Below, one piece after another: positions 1-7,938 of a stretch of DNA of 64,000 nucleotides (position 1 is the first letter of the stretch; the number at the start of each line of letters is the position of its first letter). The translations under genes and the position numbers were made by a program. Source of the stretch: Chryseobacterium edaphi (GTDB lineage: Bacteria > Bacteroidota > Bacteroidia > Flavobacteriales > Weeksellaceae); contig NZ_JAOTEM010000005.1 in the NCBI RefSeq assembly GCF_025628985.1, forward strand, positions 248,001 to 312,000. The letters run 5' to 3'. The notes beneath the pieces were generated by a model. It searched no databases and was not told the DNA's origin. It saw only the letters and a list, made by a program, of their open reading frames with translations.

Positions 1-30
1 CTGCCAAATAAAACACTGCTTTTATACGTA

Positions 31-58
31 CGAGATTTGATAAATCTCAGTTTTTTAT
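31..58 (+). terminator. Rho-independent terminator of an off-window gene
   Basis: A 7-bp stem (GAGATTT/AAATCTC) with a 3-nt loop is followed by AGTTTTTT. It probably ends a plus-strand gene lying left of the window. Confidence 0.5.
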
Positions 59-94
59 TTAAGTTCAATTAAATATGCTTCGCATTAAAATTAG

Positions 95-102
95 TAAATT
101 TG
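95..102 (+). promoter_or_regulatory. -7 promoter element of the ferredoxin reductase gene
   Basis: TAAATTTG matches the Bacteroidota -7 consensus TAnnTTTG and lies 31 nt before the ATG. No good -33 TTTG is seen at the usual spacing, so support is partial. Confidence 0.4.
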
Positions 103-133
103 CAGCTACATACAATTAAATTATCTATATATT

Positions 134-1189
134 ATGATAACGACAGACATATTGATTATTGGAGCGGGACCAACGGGACTTTTTGCTGTATTTGAAGCAG
201 GTTTGCTTAAAATGAAATGCCATATTATCGATGCGCTTCCGCAACCTGGAGGGCAATTGGCAGAGTTGTATCCTAAAAAACCAATTTTTGATATTCCTGG
301 TTATCCGTCTGTAAACGCAGGGGAATTGGTAGATAATTTAATGGAACAGATCAAGCAGTTTCAGCCTGGTTTCACTTTAGGCGAAACAGCAGTTTCTTAT
401 AAAAAAGTTGATGAAGAATGGTTTGAAGTTGTTACGAATAAAGGAACCGTTCACAGATGTAAAGCGATCGCAATTGCAGGAGGATTGGGAACTTTTGAGC
501 CTAGAAAACCTACAATGGACAATGTTGCTGATTATGAAGAGAAAGGTCTTGAATATTTTGTAAAAGAACCTGAACATTTCAGAAATAAAAAAGTGGTGAT
601 CGCAGGTGGTGGAGATTCTGCATTAGACTGGAGTGTTTTCTTGTCAAATGTTGCAAGTGAAGTGACTTTGATCCACAGAAGAAACGAATTCCGTGGAGCC
701 TTGGATTCTGTAGAAAAAGTTCAGGATTTAAAAAATCAGGGTAAAATTAAACTGATTACTCCTGCCGAAGTTACTGCAATAAAAGGTGACGGAAAAGTAG
801 AAGCAATCACCGTTGTCAGAGACGGAGAAGAACCTGTCGATATCGAAACCGATTATTTCATTCCATTATTCGGACTGACTCCTAAGTTGGGAGAGATTGC
901 TCAGTGGGGATTGAATATTGAGAAAAATGCAATCGTTGTGAATAATGCTTTAGATTACCAAACCAATATTGAAGGAATCTACGCAATAGGCGATATCAAC
1001 ACGTATCCTGGAAAATTGAAGTTGATTCTTTGTGGTTTCCATGAGGCGACTTTGATGTGTCAGAGTGTTTATAACAGACTAAACCCGGGTAAAAAATTCG
1101 TTTTAAAATATACAACAGTGAGTGGAGTAGATGGTTTTGACGGTAGCCGTAAAGAAGCTAAGAAAGCAGTTGTGAAAAAGATAGATTAA
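134..1189 (+). CDS. Ferredoxin--NADP(+) reductase type 2 (thioredoxin reductase-like flavoprotein)
   Basis: This 351-residue FAD- and NAD(P)H-dependent oxidoreductase has the length of the FNR2/YumC family. The N-terminal FAD Rossmann motif is GAGPTG (residues 10-15), and PQPGGQL follows near residue 40. A second nucleotide-binding motif, GGGDSAL, lies near residue 158, and the C-terminal FAD motif is YAIGDI near residue 286. There is no redox-active CxxC, so it is not a thioredoxin reductase; it should move electrons between NADPH and ferredoxin in the cytoplasm. The next gene on the same strand is a 2Fe-2S ferredoxin 89 nt downstream, a likely partner. Symbol withheld because naming in this family is inconsistent. 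Confidence 0.9.
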   Translation: MITTDILIIGAGPTGLFAVFEAGLLKMKCHIIDALPQPGGQLAELYPKKPIFDIPGYPSVNAGELVDNLMEQIKQFQPGFTLGETAVSYKKVDEEWFEVVTNKGTVHRCKAIAIAGGLGTFEPRKPTMDNVADYEEKGLEYFVKEPEHFRNKKVVIAGGGDSALDWSVFLSNVASEVTLIHRRNEFRGALDSVEKVQDLKNQGKIKLITPAEVTAIKGDGKVEAITVVRDGEEPVDIETDYFIPLFGLTPKLGEIAQWGLNIEKNAIVVNNALDYQTNIEGIYAIGDINTYPGKLKLILCGFHEATLMCQSVYNRLNPGKKFVLKYTTVSGVDGFDGSRKEAKKAVVKKID

Positions 1190-1278
1190 TTTGGTTTCGG
1201 GTTTTGTTTGATGGTTTTTAGTTAATACATTTCTCAAAACCAACAACGATCAACCATAAACTTACAACATTTATTAAA

Positions 1279-1608
1279 ATGAGTGATATAAATATAAGAA
1301 TCACAGACAGAGAAGGATTGACTCACGATATCGTAGCTCCTACAGATATGTCGATGAATTTGATGGAAATCATCCGTTCATACGAATTGGCGGAAGAGGG
1401 AACTATCGGAGTTTGCGGCGGAATGGCAATGTGTGCTTCTTGTCAGGTTTACGTCATAAAAGATCCGGGACTTGAGCCGATGGGTGACGAAGAAGATGCC
1501 ATGCTTGGTGAAGCTTTCCATGTAGAGCCAAACAGCAGATTGGGTTGTCAGCTTCATATTGCAGATGCAATGGAAGATCTTGAAGTGGAGATTGCTCCTT
1601 ATCCTTAA
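1279..1608 (+). CDS. 2Fe-2S ferredoxin (adrenodoxin type)
   Basis: This 109-residue cytoplasmic electron carrier has the adrenodoxin/Isc ferredoxin cluster ligands: three Cys in GVCGGMAMCASC (about residues 45-56) and a fourth in LGCQLHI near residue 92. It belongs to the vertebrate-type ferredoxins used in Fe-S assembly or P450-like chemistry. It follows the ferredoxin reductase gene and ends at a strong terminator, so the two probably form a small redox operon. The physiological electron acceptor cannot be told from the sequence. Confidence 0.92.
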   Translation: MSDINIRITDREGLTHDIVAPTDMSMNLMEIIRSYELAEEGTIGVCGGMAMCASCQVYVIKDPGLEPMGDEEDAMLGEAFHVEPNSRLGCQLHIADAMEDLEVEIAPYP

Positions 1609-1638
1609 ACAGATTTTGATTGTCTAAATATATATATA

Positions 1639-1675
1639 ACACCCTTGAAATCAAATTTCAGGGGTGTTTTGTTTA
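1639..1675 (+). terminator. Terminator after the ferredoxin gene
   Basis: A 13-bp stem (ACACCCTTGAAAT with ATTTCAGGGGTGT, one G-T wobble) and a CAA loop are followed by TTTTGTTT. It lies between convergent genes and may serve both strands. Confidence 0.8.
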
Positions 1676-2278
1676 TTCTAATAAAGAATAGAAAATTTGA
1701 TTTTGAATAATATTTAAAAATTCATTATCTGTATTATTTTTAGCAAGCGGTTTACCATTTTTGTCTAAAACTGAAATGTCTAATCTTATAAAATTAAATT
1801 TATAATTAAGATCTTTAATGAAAGCCGAATAAATTGCATCGTCGTCTTCATTTTCGATTTTAGAGATCATACAAACATTTTTAAAAGCATTTTTGACTTT
1901 GTCTTTTCCGAATTTAAGAATTAACGTTTTTACTTTTAAAGAATCTCTTTTAATGCAGTTGCCACCATAACTACAACCATCTATTAACTCTAATATTTTT
2001 AAAGATTCGTCAAAGTTTTCATTAATATTTAAGATTTGTGCTTCAATGAGTGCTATCTCCGAATTTGCACTTGACCAAGCATTGCCACAAAATCCATAAT
2101 TTGTATCTTTTGCCTTGTCAAGTAAAATTTTCGCTTTTTTTATACTGTTTTTATTGATCTGCTTTTGTGCTTTCTTTAAAAATAAATAACCCTCGTTGTA
2201 AGAATATTTATAATTTTTTTGGCTAAAAATAATAGTTGGGATGATAAGATATAAGAATAGAATATATTTAAATTTCAT
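1673..2278 (-). CDS. Secreted hypothetical protein, TPR-like helical
   Basis: I do not recognise the family of this 201-residue protein. It begins with a signal peptide (about residues 1-19, ending FSQ). The rest is Lys- and Asn-rich, and residues 25-100 alternate helices in the manner of tetratricopeptide repeats (YLFLKKAQ, AKILLDKAKD, ESLKILELID). Four Cys between residues 64 and 108 could form disulfides after export. It is likely periplasmic or surface-located. No partner is suggested by its neighbours, a ferredoxin and a LOG-family gene. Confidence 0.6.
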   Translation of the reverse strand: MKFKYILFLYLIIPTIIFSQKNYKYSYNEGYLFLKKAQKQINKNSIKKAKILLDKAKDTNYGFCGNAWSSANSEIALIEAQILNINENFDESLKILELIDGCSYGGNCIKRDSLKVKTLILKFGKDKVKNAFKNVCMISKIENEDDDAIYSAFIKDLNYKFNFIRLDISVLDKNGKPLAKNNTDNEFLNIIQNQIFYSLLE

Positions 2279-2307
2279 AATTAAAAGATTTTTAAAATTT
2301 TATAATA

Positions 2308-2889
2308 CTAAACCTCCTCCTTAGAAATCCATTTCCCAATCGTCGGAGCCTGATAATTTCTCATTTTTTCTAAAAGCTCATCAATAGTATCACTCACCAA
2401 AAGCATTTCCTGATTGATCTGTTTCAAAAATCCTTTATCCACCATCGTCTGAACCAATTTAATCAAATCATCATAAAATCCGTCAATATTCAAAACGGCA
2501 ATTGGTTTTTTATGAAGTCCGAGTTGTGCCCAAGTAATCATTTCGAAAAACTCTTCCAAAGTTCCGTAACCTCCGGGAAGTGCAATGACGCCGTCGCAGA
2601 GGTCGTTCATTTTGGTTTTTCTTTCGTGCATGGTTTCTACCAAAATCAACTCCGTAAGATCTTTGTGTGCAATTTCTTTTAACTGTAAAAAATGAGGAAG
2701 AACGCCGATCGCTTTTCCGCCTTCAGATAAAACTCCGTCGGCAACAGCACCCATCAATCCTACATTGGCACCGCCGTAAATAAGTTTGATATTTTGTTTT
2801 GCCAAAGTTTTTCCGAGCAAAGTTGCCTGTTCCTTATATAAATTGTCCGAACCGAAACTCGATCCGCAGAATACGGTGATGCTTTTCAT
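2308..2889 (-). CDS. LOG family protein (nucleoside 5'-monophosphate phosphoribohydrolase, TIGR00730)
   Basis: The 193-residue Rossmann-like protein carries the LOG family signature PGGYGTLEEFFE (about residues 104-115) and the N-terminal FCGSSFG and GGANVGLMG motifs. LOG enzymes cleave the N-glycosidic bond of nucleoside monophosphates, including cytokinin ribotides, releasing the free base and ribose 5-phosphate. In bacteria the usual substrate is often AMP or related nucleotides, and cytokinin production should not be assumed. It is cytoplasmic. A dispersed inverted repeat lies just upstream of its start. Confidence 0.88.
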   Translation of the reverse strand: MKSITVFCGSSFGSDNLYKEQATLLGKTLAKQNIKLIYGGANVGLMGAVADGVLSEGGKAIGVLPHFLQLKEIAHKDLTELILVETMHERKTKMNDLCDGVIALPGGYGTLEEFFEMITWAQLGLHKKPIAVLNIDGFYDDLIKLVQTMVDKGFLKQINQEMLLVSDTIDELLEKMRNYQAPTIGKWISKEEV

Positions 2890-2917
2890 TTTAATTACAA
2901 ATATCTATTAAATTAAA

Positions 2918-2981
2918 TTTGTCATTCCATAGAATCAAATCCGTATGTATAATACAGTTGAGATTCCTGCGGAATGACAAA
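2918..2981. repeat. Dispersed inverted repeat, copy A
   Basis: Imperfect ends TTTGTCATTCC and GGAATGACAAA flank a short centre, and the right arm contains GTTGAGATTCCT. The same arms recur at 34097-34162 and, more diverged, at 21642-21710. This looks like a REP or MITE-like intergenic hairpin family. Confidence 0.75.
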
Positions 2982-3007
2982 TAGTATATTTTAGTTTTAA
3001 AAAAATT

Positions 3008-4453
3008 TTATTTCAAAGGAATATTCGCTAAAATATCCTTCGTAAAACTCCAGAATTTCTCCGTTGAAGGAATATTTGCCTTTTCATCCGGAGAGTGAGC
3101 TCCACGAATAGTCGGTCCAAAACTTACCATTTCCATATCGGGATAATTGGCACCGATGATTCCACATTCTAAACCAGCGTGACAAGCTACAACATGAGGT
3201 TTTTCTGCAAATTTTTCGGTGTATATTTTTTCCATTAACTGTACGATTTCAGAATCTGGTTTTGGTTTCCAGCCAGGATAAGACCCACTGAATTCTACAT
3301 TCATTCCTGCTAATTCTGATACAGATTTCAATTGTTCAGCAACAGAATCTTTTGACGAATCCACCGATGATCTTGAAAGGTTTAAAATTTTCAAGCTGCC
3401 TTCTTTTAATTCAACTCTTGCAACATTATTTGATGATTCTACAAGATTTTCTACATCTGGACTCATTCTGTAAACGCCGTTGTGAAGAGATTTTAAAACC
3501 AAAATGATTTTCTTTGAATTTTCTTCAGAAACCGCTTTGTCAGAACTTGTAGAATTTTCAATATTGATCTGAAGACCTGTTTCAATTGAAGCAAACTCTT
3601 CTAAGATTTGTTTTTTCAGGCCATTAGACAATTCTTCAATGAATTCACCGGCATTTCTTACAGAAATCAGAGCTACAGCTTCTCTAGGAATGGCATTTCT
3701 CAAACTTCCCCCTTCAATAGAGATCAACTGTAAGTTTTCTTTTTCCAAACCTTTATAAAGAAGTCTTCCCAAGATAATATTGGCATTTCCGAAACCTTTG
3801 TGGATATCCATTCCTGAATGTCCTCCCTGTAAACCTTTGACTTCAACCCTTACGATTTGTCCAGTAGGAGCTTCCGTACCATAAGTCTGACTGATTGTTA
3901 CGTCAATTCCACCTGCACAACCGATGTCGATTTCGTCATCTTCTTCTGTGTCAAGATTTAGAAGAATTTGTCCGGTCAGTTGTCCCGGTTTTAAACCTAA
4001 AGCTCCGGTCATTCCCGTTTCTTCATCGATGGTGAATAAAGCTTCCAAATCAGGATGCGGAATATCTGAACTTTCAAGAATAGACATGATGGTTGCTACA
4101 CCCAAACCGTTGTCTGCGCCCAAAGTTGTGCCTTTTGCTTTTACCCAATCGCCATCAACTTCCATTTGAATTCCCTGTGTTTCAAAATCAAAATTGATAT
4201 CGTTATTCTTTTGGCAAACCATATCCAGATGCGACTGCATTACGATTGATTTACGGTTTTCCATTCCTGCTGTGGCAGGTTTTTTAATAATTACATTTCC
4301 TACTTCATCAACTGTGGTTTCCAAACCTAAATTTTCACCAAATTCTTTGATGAAAGCGATTACTTTTTCTTCTTTTTTTGACGGTCTCGGAACAGCATTC
4401 AATTTGGAGAAATTCTTCCAAATAATCTGCGGTTCTATGTTTGATAGTTCCAT
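3008..4453 (-). CDS. pepD: Aminoacyl-histidine dipeptidase PepD (M20 family)
   Basis: This M20 zinc dipeptidase of 481 residues hydrolyses Xaa-His and other dipeptides in the cytoplasm. The metal-site motifs are QSHLDMV (first zinc His and Asp, about residue 80), DNGLG (bridging Asp), DEETGM (catalytic Glu) and NLDTEE. HSGMDIH falls in the lid or dimerisation domain. I chose the ATG giving MELSNIEPQ because family members start there and the 19 residues encoded upstream are hydrophobic and unlike the family. It appears to be transcribed alone. Confidence 0.9.
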   Translation of the reverse strand: MELSNIEPQIIWKNFSKLNAVPRPSKKEEKVIAFIKEFGENLGLETTVDEVGNVIIKKPATAGMENRKSIVMQSHLDMVCQKNNDINFDFETQGIQMEVDGDWVKAKGTTLGADNGLGVATIMSILESSDIPHPDLEALFTIDEETGMTGALGLKPGQLTGQILLNLDTEEDDEIDIGCAGGIDVTISQTYGTEAPTGQIVRVEVKGLQGGHSGMDIHKGFGNANIILGRLLYKGLEKENLQLISIEGGSLRNAIPREAVALISVRNAGEFIEELSNGLKKQILEEFASIETGLQINIENSTSSDKAVSEENSKKIILVLKSLHNGVYRMSPDVENLVESSNNVARVELKEGSLKILNLSRSSVDSSKDSVAEQLKSVSELAGMNVEFSGSYPGWKPKPDSEIVQLMEKIYTEKFAEKPHVVACHAGLECGIIGANYPDMEMVSFGPTIRGAHSPDEKANIPSTEKFWSFTKDILANIPLK

Positions 4454-4570
4454 AAAATTTATTTTTATCAAAATTACGAAATCGCTATGATTTAGAAACG
4501 AAAATACCAACTAAAACTCGGCGATTGCACATGACAAATAAAAAAATAAAAAATACATATGAAATTAAAA

Positions 4571-4600
4571 ATGCTCCTGAAATTCAGGAGCAGTATTTTT
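4571..4600 (-). terminator. Terminator of the lipoprotein gene at 4646
   Basis: TGCTCCTGAA/TTCAGGAGCA is a near-perfect palindrome. On the minus strand it is followed by TTTTTAATTT. A heptanucleotide repeat tract separates it from the gene. Confidence 0.65.
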
Positions 4601-4643
4601 GCTTATTGCTTATTGCTTATTGCTTATTGCTTATTGCTTATTG
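4600..4643. repeat. Heptanucleotide tandem repeat (TTGCTTA, about 6 copies)
   Basis: TTGCTTA is repeated head to tail immediately 3' of the stop codon of the minus-strand lipoprotein gene. The tract is perfect and therefore liable to slipped-strand length change. It lies in the 3' untranslated region, before the terminator. Confidence 0.9.
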
Positions 4644-4645
4644 CT

Positions 4646-5137
4646 TTAGCATCCGCACTCACCATAAATTGGCATTGTTGTAATGCTTCCGTCTGGTTTT
4701 GTAATGGTCAAAGTACCTTCGAAGAGCAAAACTTCTTCGGTTTTTATCTTTTTACCTCTCACGGAAATTTTATAGTTCTCATTTTCAATTTCTTTAGTCA
4801 ATTCCTCATCAACTTCCATGTCGCTTGAAGATAAAAGATTCATTGCGATTCTTTTTCCGTCGAGCTTCATGTAAGCAGTTTTCCCCGCATCATCGGCGTA
4901 AATGTATTTTTCGTTTTCAAAATCTTCTTTGTTCTTCGCAAAGTAGCAAGAACATTCTTTGATTTCTTTCGGGAAAGGAAATATATCCACCAAAATATTG
5001 GCAGGTTTAGCATCTGTTTTCGCAGAATCCTGAACGATATTTACAGAATCTTTCGGTTTTGAATCTGAAACGGTTTCTTTTTCCTTCTTGCAGGCAACCA
5101 ATAAAAATGCTGAAAAGAAAATGATAAGATATTTCAT
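4646..5137 (-). CDS. Hypothetical lipoprotein
   Basis: This 163-residue protein has a lipoprotein signal peptide with lipobox LVAC (Cys at residue 16), followed by a charged Lys/Asp/Ser-rich linker to about residue 45. The mature domain (about 50-163) has a CSCYF motif near residue 63 and ends in GECGC, so disulfides are possible. It resembles small Chryseobacterium lipoproteins of unknown function. It should sit in the periplasm or outer membrane. The upstream neighbour, an LURP-one-related gene on the same strand, gives no functional clue. Confidence 0.65.
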   Translation of the reverse strand: MKYLIIFFSAFLLVACKKEKETVSDSKPKDSVNIVQDSAKTDAKPANILVDIFPFPKEIKECSCYFAKNKEDFENEKYIYADDAGKTAYMKLDGKRIAMNLLSSSDMEVDEELTKEIENENYKISVRGKKIKTEEVLLFEGTLTITKPDGSITTMPIYGECGC

Positions 5138-5196
5138 CTGTTGAAATTTATTTGAAATTATAATGCTTTTAGTTTTAAGCTAAATCTAATAACTAT

Positions 5197-5799
5197 TTAT
5201 CCTCTTGCTCTCTCAAGGAGAACCATCATTAATAATGATAAAACCACCAAACTTTCGTCTTCATCATCAATGTCAATCAATCTATCTAGCTGAAATCTTC
5301 TTCCAAACATTGACGGCATCTTTTTTAGCTTAAAATATTCTTTTCCATCAATCCCTTTTACTGTATAAGACGGGTTCAGGAAATATCCGGTAAACATCCC
5401 GATAATTGGGATTTCTCCTACCATTCCGTCGAAAAATTTTACCCATGCGTTATCTTCGCTTAGCGTAAATTTAGCTTTGTCGTTTTCGTCTAAAATATCG
5501 TAAGTAGATTTCCAGATAGAACGCATTCCCTTTCTTGCCAATCTCCCGAAATTTTTTCCGATCGCATCTTTGATAGAGTAAGACGCATTAAAATCAATCC
5601 ACTGATTTGCCTGAATTCTGAAAAGTTCTTTGGTTTTGCTCTCGTCATTGAAAACGATAACGTCTTCTTTCAGCTTAAACATTTTCTGGCGTACATAAGC
5701 TACATAGTTTCCGTTTCTGTCTGTAATGTTGAAATCGCTTGCCAAAGTGGTGATTTTGAATTTAAAATCCAGCGGATAATTGAGGTTGTTAAGAATCAT
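5197..5799 (-). CDS. LURP-one-related / phospholipid scramblase-like (tubby-fold) protein
   Basis: The 200-residue protein resembles the LURP-one-related (LOR)/scramblase-like superfamily. It starts with a short beta-strand region and has the repeated pattern of a property word followed by a small-residue turn (FNITDRNGNYVAYVRQKMF, YDILDENDKAKFTLS). These proteins adopt a tubby-like barrel with a central hydrophobic helix. The C-terminal SLLMMVLLERARG could be that helix or a membrane anchor. There is no signal peptide. Molecular function in bacteria is unknown. Confidence 0.65.
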   Translation of the reverse strand: MILNNLNYPLDFKFKITTLASDFNITDRNGNYVAYVRQKMFKLKEDVIVFNDESKTKELFRIQANQWIDFNASYSIKDAIGKNFGRLARKGMRSIWKSTYDILDENDKAKFTLSEDNAWVKFFDGMVGEIPIIGMFTGYFLNPSYTVKGIDGKEYFKLKKMPSMFGRRFQLDRLIDIDDEDESLVVLSLLMMVLLERARG

Positions 5800-5949
5800 T
5801 TTAGTTTATTTTTTTCTGTTTAATATTTTGATGATCAAAGATAATGGTTTTAAATAATTTAAAGATTAAAACATTTAATAATTGAATTTTTATAATAAGA
5901 ATGTCATGTTTCTGCACATTTCAATCCTAGAATTCTCAACTAGAATTCT

Positions 5950-5957
5950 TATTTTTG
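5950..5957 (+). promoter_or_regulatory. -7 promoter element of recR
   Basis: TATTTTTG matches TAnnTTTG and ends only 4 nt before the recR ATG, which would give a leaderless or nearly leaderless transcript. No clear -33 TTTG is seen. The direct repeat CTAGAATTCT occurs twice just upstream (about 5927-5949). Confidence 0.4.
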
Positions 5958-5961
5958 TTCT

Positions 5962-6573
5962 ATGGATTATCCAAGTAAAGTATTGGCAAAAGCGGTTGAG
6001 GAAATTTCCGGGCTTCCCGGAATTGGCAGAAAAACGGCTTTGCGTTTAGCGCTTCATTTACTTAAACAACCCAATTCCAGAGCGACAAGTTTGGGAACTT
6101 CTATCATCAATTTGGTGAATGAAATAAAATACTGCAAAGAATGTCACAACTTTTCCGATTTTGATATTTGCGAAATCTGCAGCAACGAAAAACGTAGTGA
6201 CGAATTGATCTGCATCGTCGAAGATGTGCGTGACGTTATCGCTATTGAAAATACAGGAAAATACAGAGGAAAATATTTGATTTTGGGAGGAAAAATTTCT
6301 CCGATGGAAGGAGTAGGACCTCATCAATTGAATATTCCAAGTATTGAAAAGAAATTACAGCAAGGTTTGGCAAAAGAATTTATTTTTGCTTTGAGCGCTA
6401 CAATGGAAGGCGATACAACGGCTTATTATATTTACAAAAAATTCAAAAACTCAGGGATTCAATTTTCAAGTATTGCAAGAGGGATTTCCGTTGGTGATGA
6501 ATTGGAGTATGCTGATGAAATTTCTTTGGGAAGATCGATCACCAACCGACTTCCTTATAACGAAAAGGATTAA
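5962..6573 (+). CDS. recR: Recombination mediator protein RecR
   Basis: RecR of 203 residues, the normal length, works with RecF/RecO to load RecA at gaps in single-stranded DNA. The N-terminal helix-hairpin-helix is LPGIGRKTALRLALHLL (about 18-34). The Cys4 zinc finger is CKECHNFSDFDICEIC (about 57-72). The Toprim domain follows, with IVEDVRDV and a C-terminal Walker-B-like region. It overlaps no gene but is followed after 1 nt by a glycosyltransferase start codon, so the two are co-transcribed. Confidence 0.96.
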   Translation: MDYPSKVLAKAVEEISGLPGIGRKTALRLALHLLKQPNSRATSLGTSIINLVNEIKYCKECHNFSDFDICEICSNEKRSDELICIVEDVRDVIAIENTGKYRGKYLILGGKISPMEGVGPHQLNIPSIEKKLQQGLAKEFIFALSATMEGDTTAYYIYKKFKNSGIQFSSIARGISVGDELEYADEISLGRSITNRLPYNEKD

Positions 6574-6574
6574 A

Positions 6575-7414
6575 ATGACTAAAAAACTTTCAATCATCAT
6601 CGTTAATTATAATGTGACTCAGCTTCTGAGAAACTGTCTTCTTTCTATTCAAAAATATGCTGAAGAAATTGATTATGAAGTGATTGTCATTGATAATAAA
6701 TCTACTGACAGTTCGTGGGGCGATCTCATTCCTGAATTCCCAAACGTGAAATTTATAGCTTCCGAAAAAAATAAAGGTTTTGCAGTCGCCAATAATAAAG
6801 CAATCGAGACTGCAGAAGGAGAATATCTTTTGATTTTAAATCCGGATACCGAACTTGAAGGTTTTTATTTAAATGAAATTTTAAATTTTGCTGATTCTAA
6901 AAATAATTTTGGATGTCTTGGCGTAAGAATGCACGATACAAAAGGAAATTTTCTTCCAGAGAGCAAACGTTCGGTTCCGGATATGTTCAATTCTTTTGAA
7001 AAGCTTTTTACTAATTTTAAAAAGAAGAATTTAAAATCATATTATCGAAATGATGTCGGCGAATTTGAAATTGCAGAAGTAGAAGTCATTACAGGAGCAT
7101 TTTTTCTTGTTAGAAAAGAGTTGTATCAAAAAGTAGGCGGACTTGATGAAAAGTATTTCATGTATGGTGAAGACATCGATTTGTGTTATACTTTATTAAA
7201 AAATGGCTTTCAGAATTATTATTATGGAAAAGCGTCAATCCTTCATCATAAAGGTGAAAGCACGATAAAAGATGAAGTTTATCTTGAAAGGTTTTACGGT
7301 GCGATGCAGATTTTTATAGATAAATATTATCGTGAAAGCAAACCTTTGCAATATTCATTTTTGAAAGCAGGTTTAAAATTACGACACAAAATAGAGCTCA
7401 TTAAACTCAAATAA
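6575..7414 (+). CDS. Glycosyltransferase family 2, rhamnosyltransferase-like
   Basis: This 279-residue GT2 (GT-A fold) enzyme transfers a sugar from a nucleotide donor, probably to a cell-envelope glycan. It has the N-terminal SIIIVNYN strand, the NPDTE metal-binding DxD-type motif near residue 92 and the catalytic-region sequence GEDIDLCYTLLKNGF near residue 198. I used the ATG at MTKKLS, 1 nt after the recR stop, because the upstream extension lies in recR out of frame. No transmembrane segment is obvious. The acceptor is unknown. Confidence 0.85.
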   Translation: MTKKLSIIIVNYNVTQLLRNCLLSIQKYAEEIDYEVIVIDNKSTDSSWGDLIPEFPNVKFIASEKNKGFAVANNKAIETAEGEYLLILNPDTELEGFYLNEILNFADSKNNFGCLGVRMHDTKGNFLPESKRSVPDMFNSFEKLFTNFKKKNLKSYYRNDVGEFEIAEVEVITGAFFLVRKELYQKVGGLDEKYFMYGEDIDLCYTLLKNGFQNYYYGKASILHHKGESTIKDEVYLERFYGAMQIFIDKYYRESKPLQYSFLKAGLKLRHKIELIKLK

Positions 7415-7446
7415 AAAAGCAACTCAATTAATGAGTTGCTTTTGTT
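7415..7446. terminator. Bidirectional terminator between glycosyltransferase and secG
   Basis: The stem GCAACTCA/TGAGTTGC with loop ATTAA is flanked by A-rich and T-rich runs, so it can act on both converging transcripts. Confidence 0.85.
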
Positions 7447-7467
7447 TTATCTTGAAAAAATAATTTC

Positions 7468-7815
7468 TTATTTAGTAGCCGGAACACTTACCGGAGCTGT
7501 AGTTTTAGAAGCTGGAGCTGTTTGCTTAGCAGGAGCTTCAGTTTTTGGCATTGGTGGAATTCCCGGTGCAGCTTGTTTAGGTTTCCCTGTAACAACTACG
7601 CTGATTAAGATAAGAACGATGATTGTCGCTCCTAAAGTCCATGTAGACTTCTCCATAAAGTCGTTGGTTCTCTGTACTCCAAACTGTGCAGATGATGCAC
7701 CTCCGAATGTACTTGAAAGGCCGCCACCTTTAGGGTTTTGAGCCATAACAACGATTACCAATAAAATGCTGGCAATCATAATAAGAACCATCAATAGTGT
7801 AAATATAGTATCCAT
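7468..7815 (-). CDS. secG: Preprotein translocase subunit SecG
   Basis: SecG (115 residues) is the small inner-membrane subunit of SecYEG that assists SecA-driven protein export. It has two transmembrane segments (about residues 3-22 and 59-77) separated by the conserved cytoplasmic stretch NPKGGGLSSTFGG. The Ala/Pro/Thr/Lys-rich tail after residue 80 is typical of the Bacteroidota version. It stands alone between convergent terminators. Confidence 0.93.
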   Translation of the reverse strand: MDTIFTLLMVLIMIASILLVIVVMAQNPKGGGLSSTFGGASSAQFGVQRTNDFMEKSTWTLGATIIVLILISVVVTGKPKQAAPGIPPMPKTEAPAKQTAPASKTTAPVSVPATK

Positions 7816-7892
7816 TAATTCTAATATCTTTTTGAATGGGCAAATTTAATGTTTTTTTACAGAACCGCAAAATAAAGATTTCACTAAAAACA

Positions 7893-7919
7893 AAAAGCGG
7901 CAACAATTGTCACCGCTTT
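7893..7919 (-). terminator. Terminator of the M16-like gene at 7939
   Basis: AAAGCGG and CCGCTTT pair around an inner ACAATTGT palindrome, and on the minus strand the stem is followed by a short T-run. Confidence 0.7.
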
Positions 7920-7938
7920 ATTATGATCTGTTATTTTC

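Noticed and set aside
377..577. Reverse-strand ORF of 66 residues
   Set aside because: It lies wholly inside the ferredoxin reductase gene and has the odd composition of an antisense shadow (Phe, Asn, Arg-rich, no recognised motif).
4559..4828. Plus-strand ORF of 89 residues with a repeating LLIAYC start
   Set aside because: The repeat is translation of the TTGCTTA tract, and the remainder is antisense to the lipoprotein gene.
7436..7741. Plus-strand ORF of 101 residues
   Set aside because: Antisense to secG, whose membrane segments explain its hydrophobic look.
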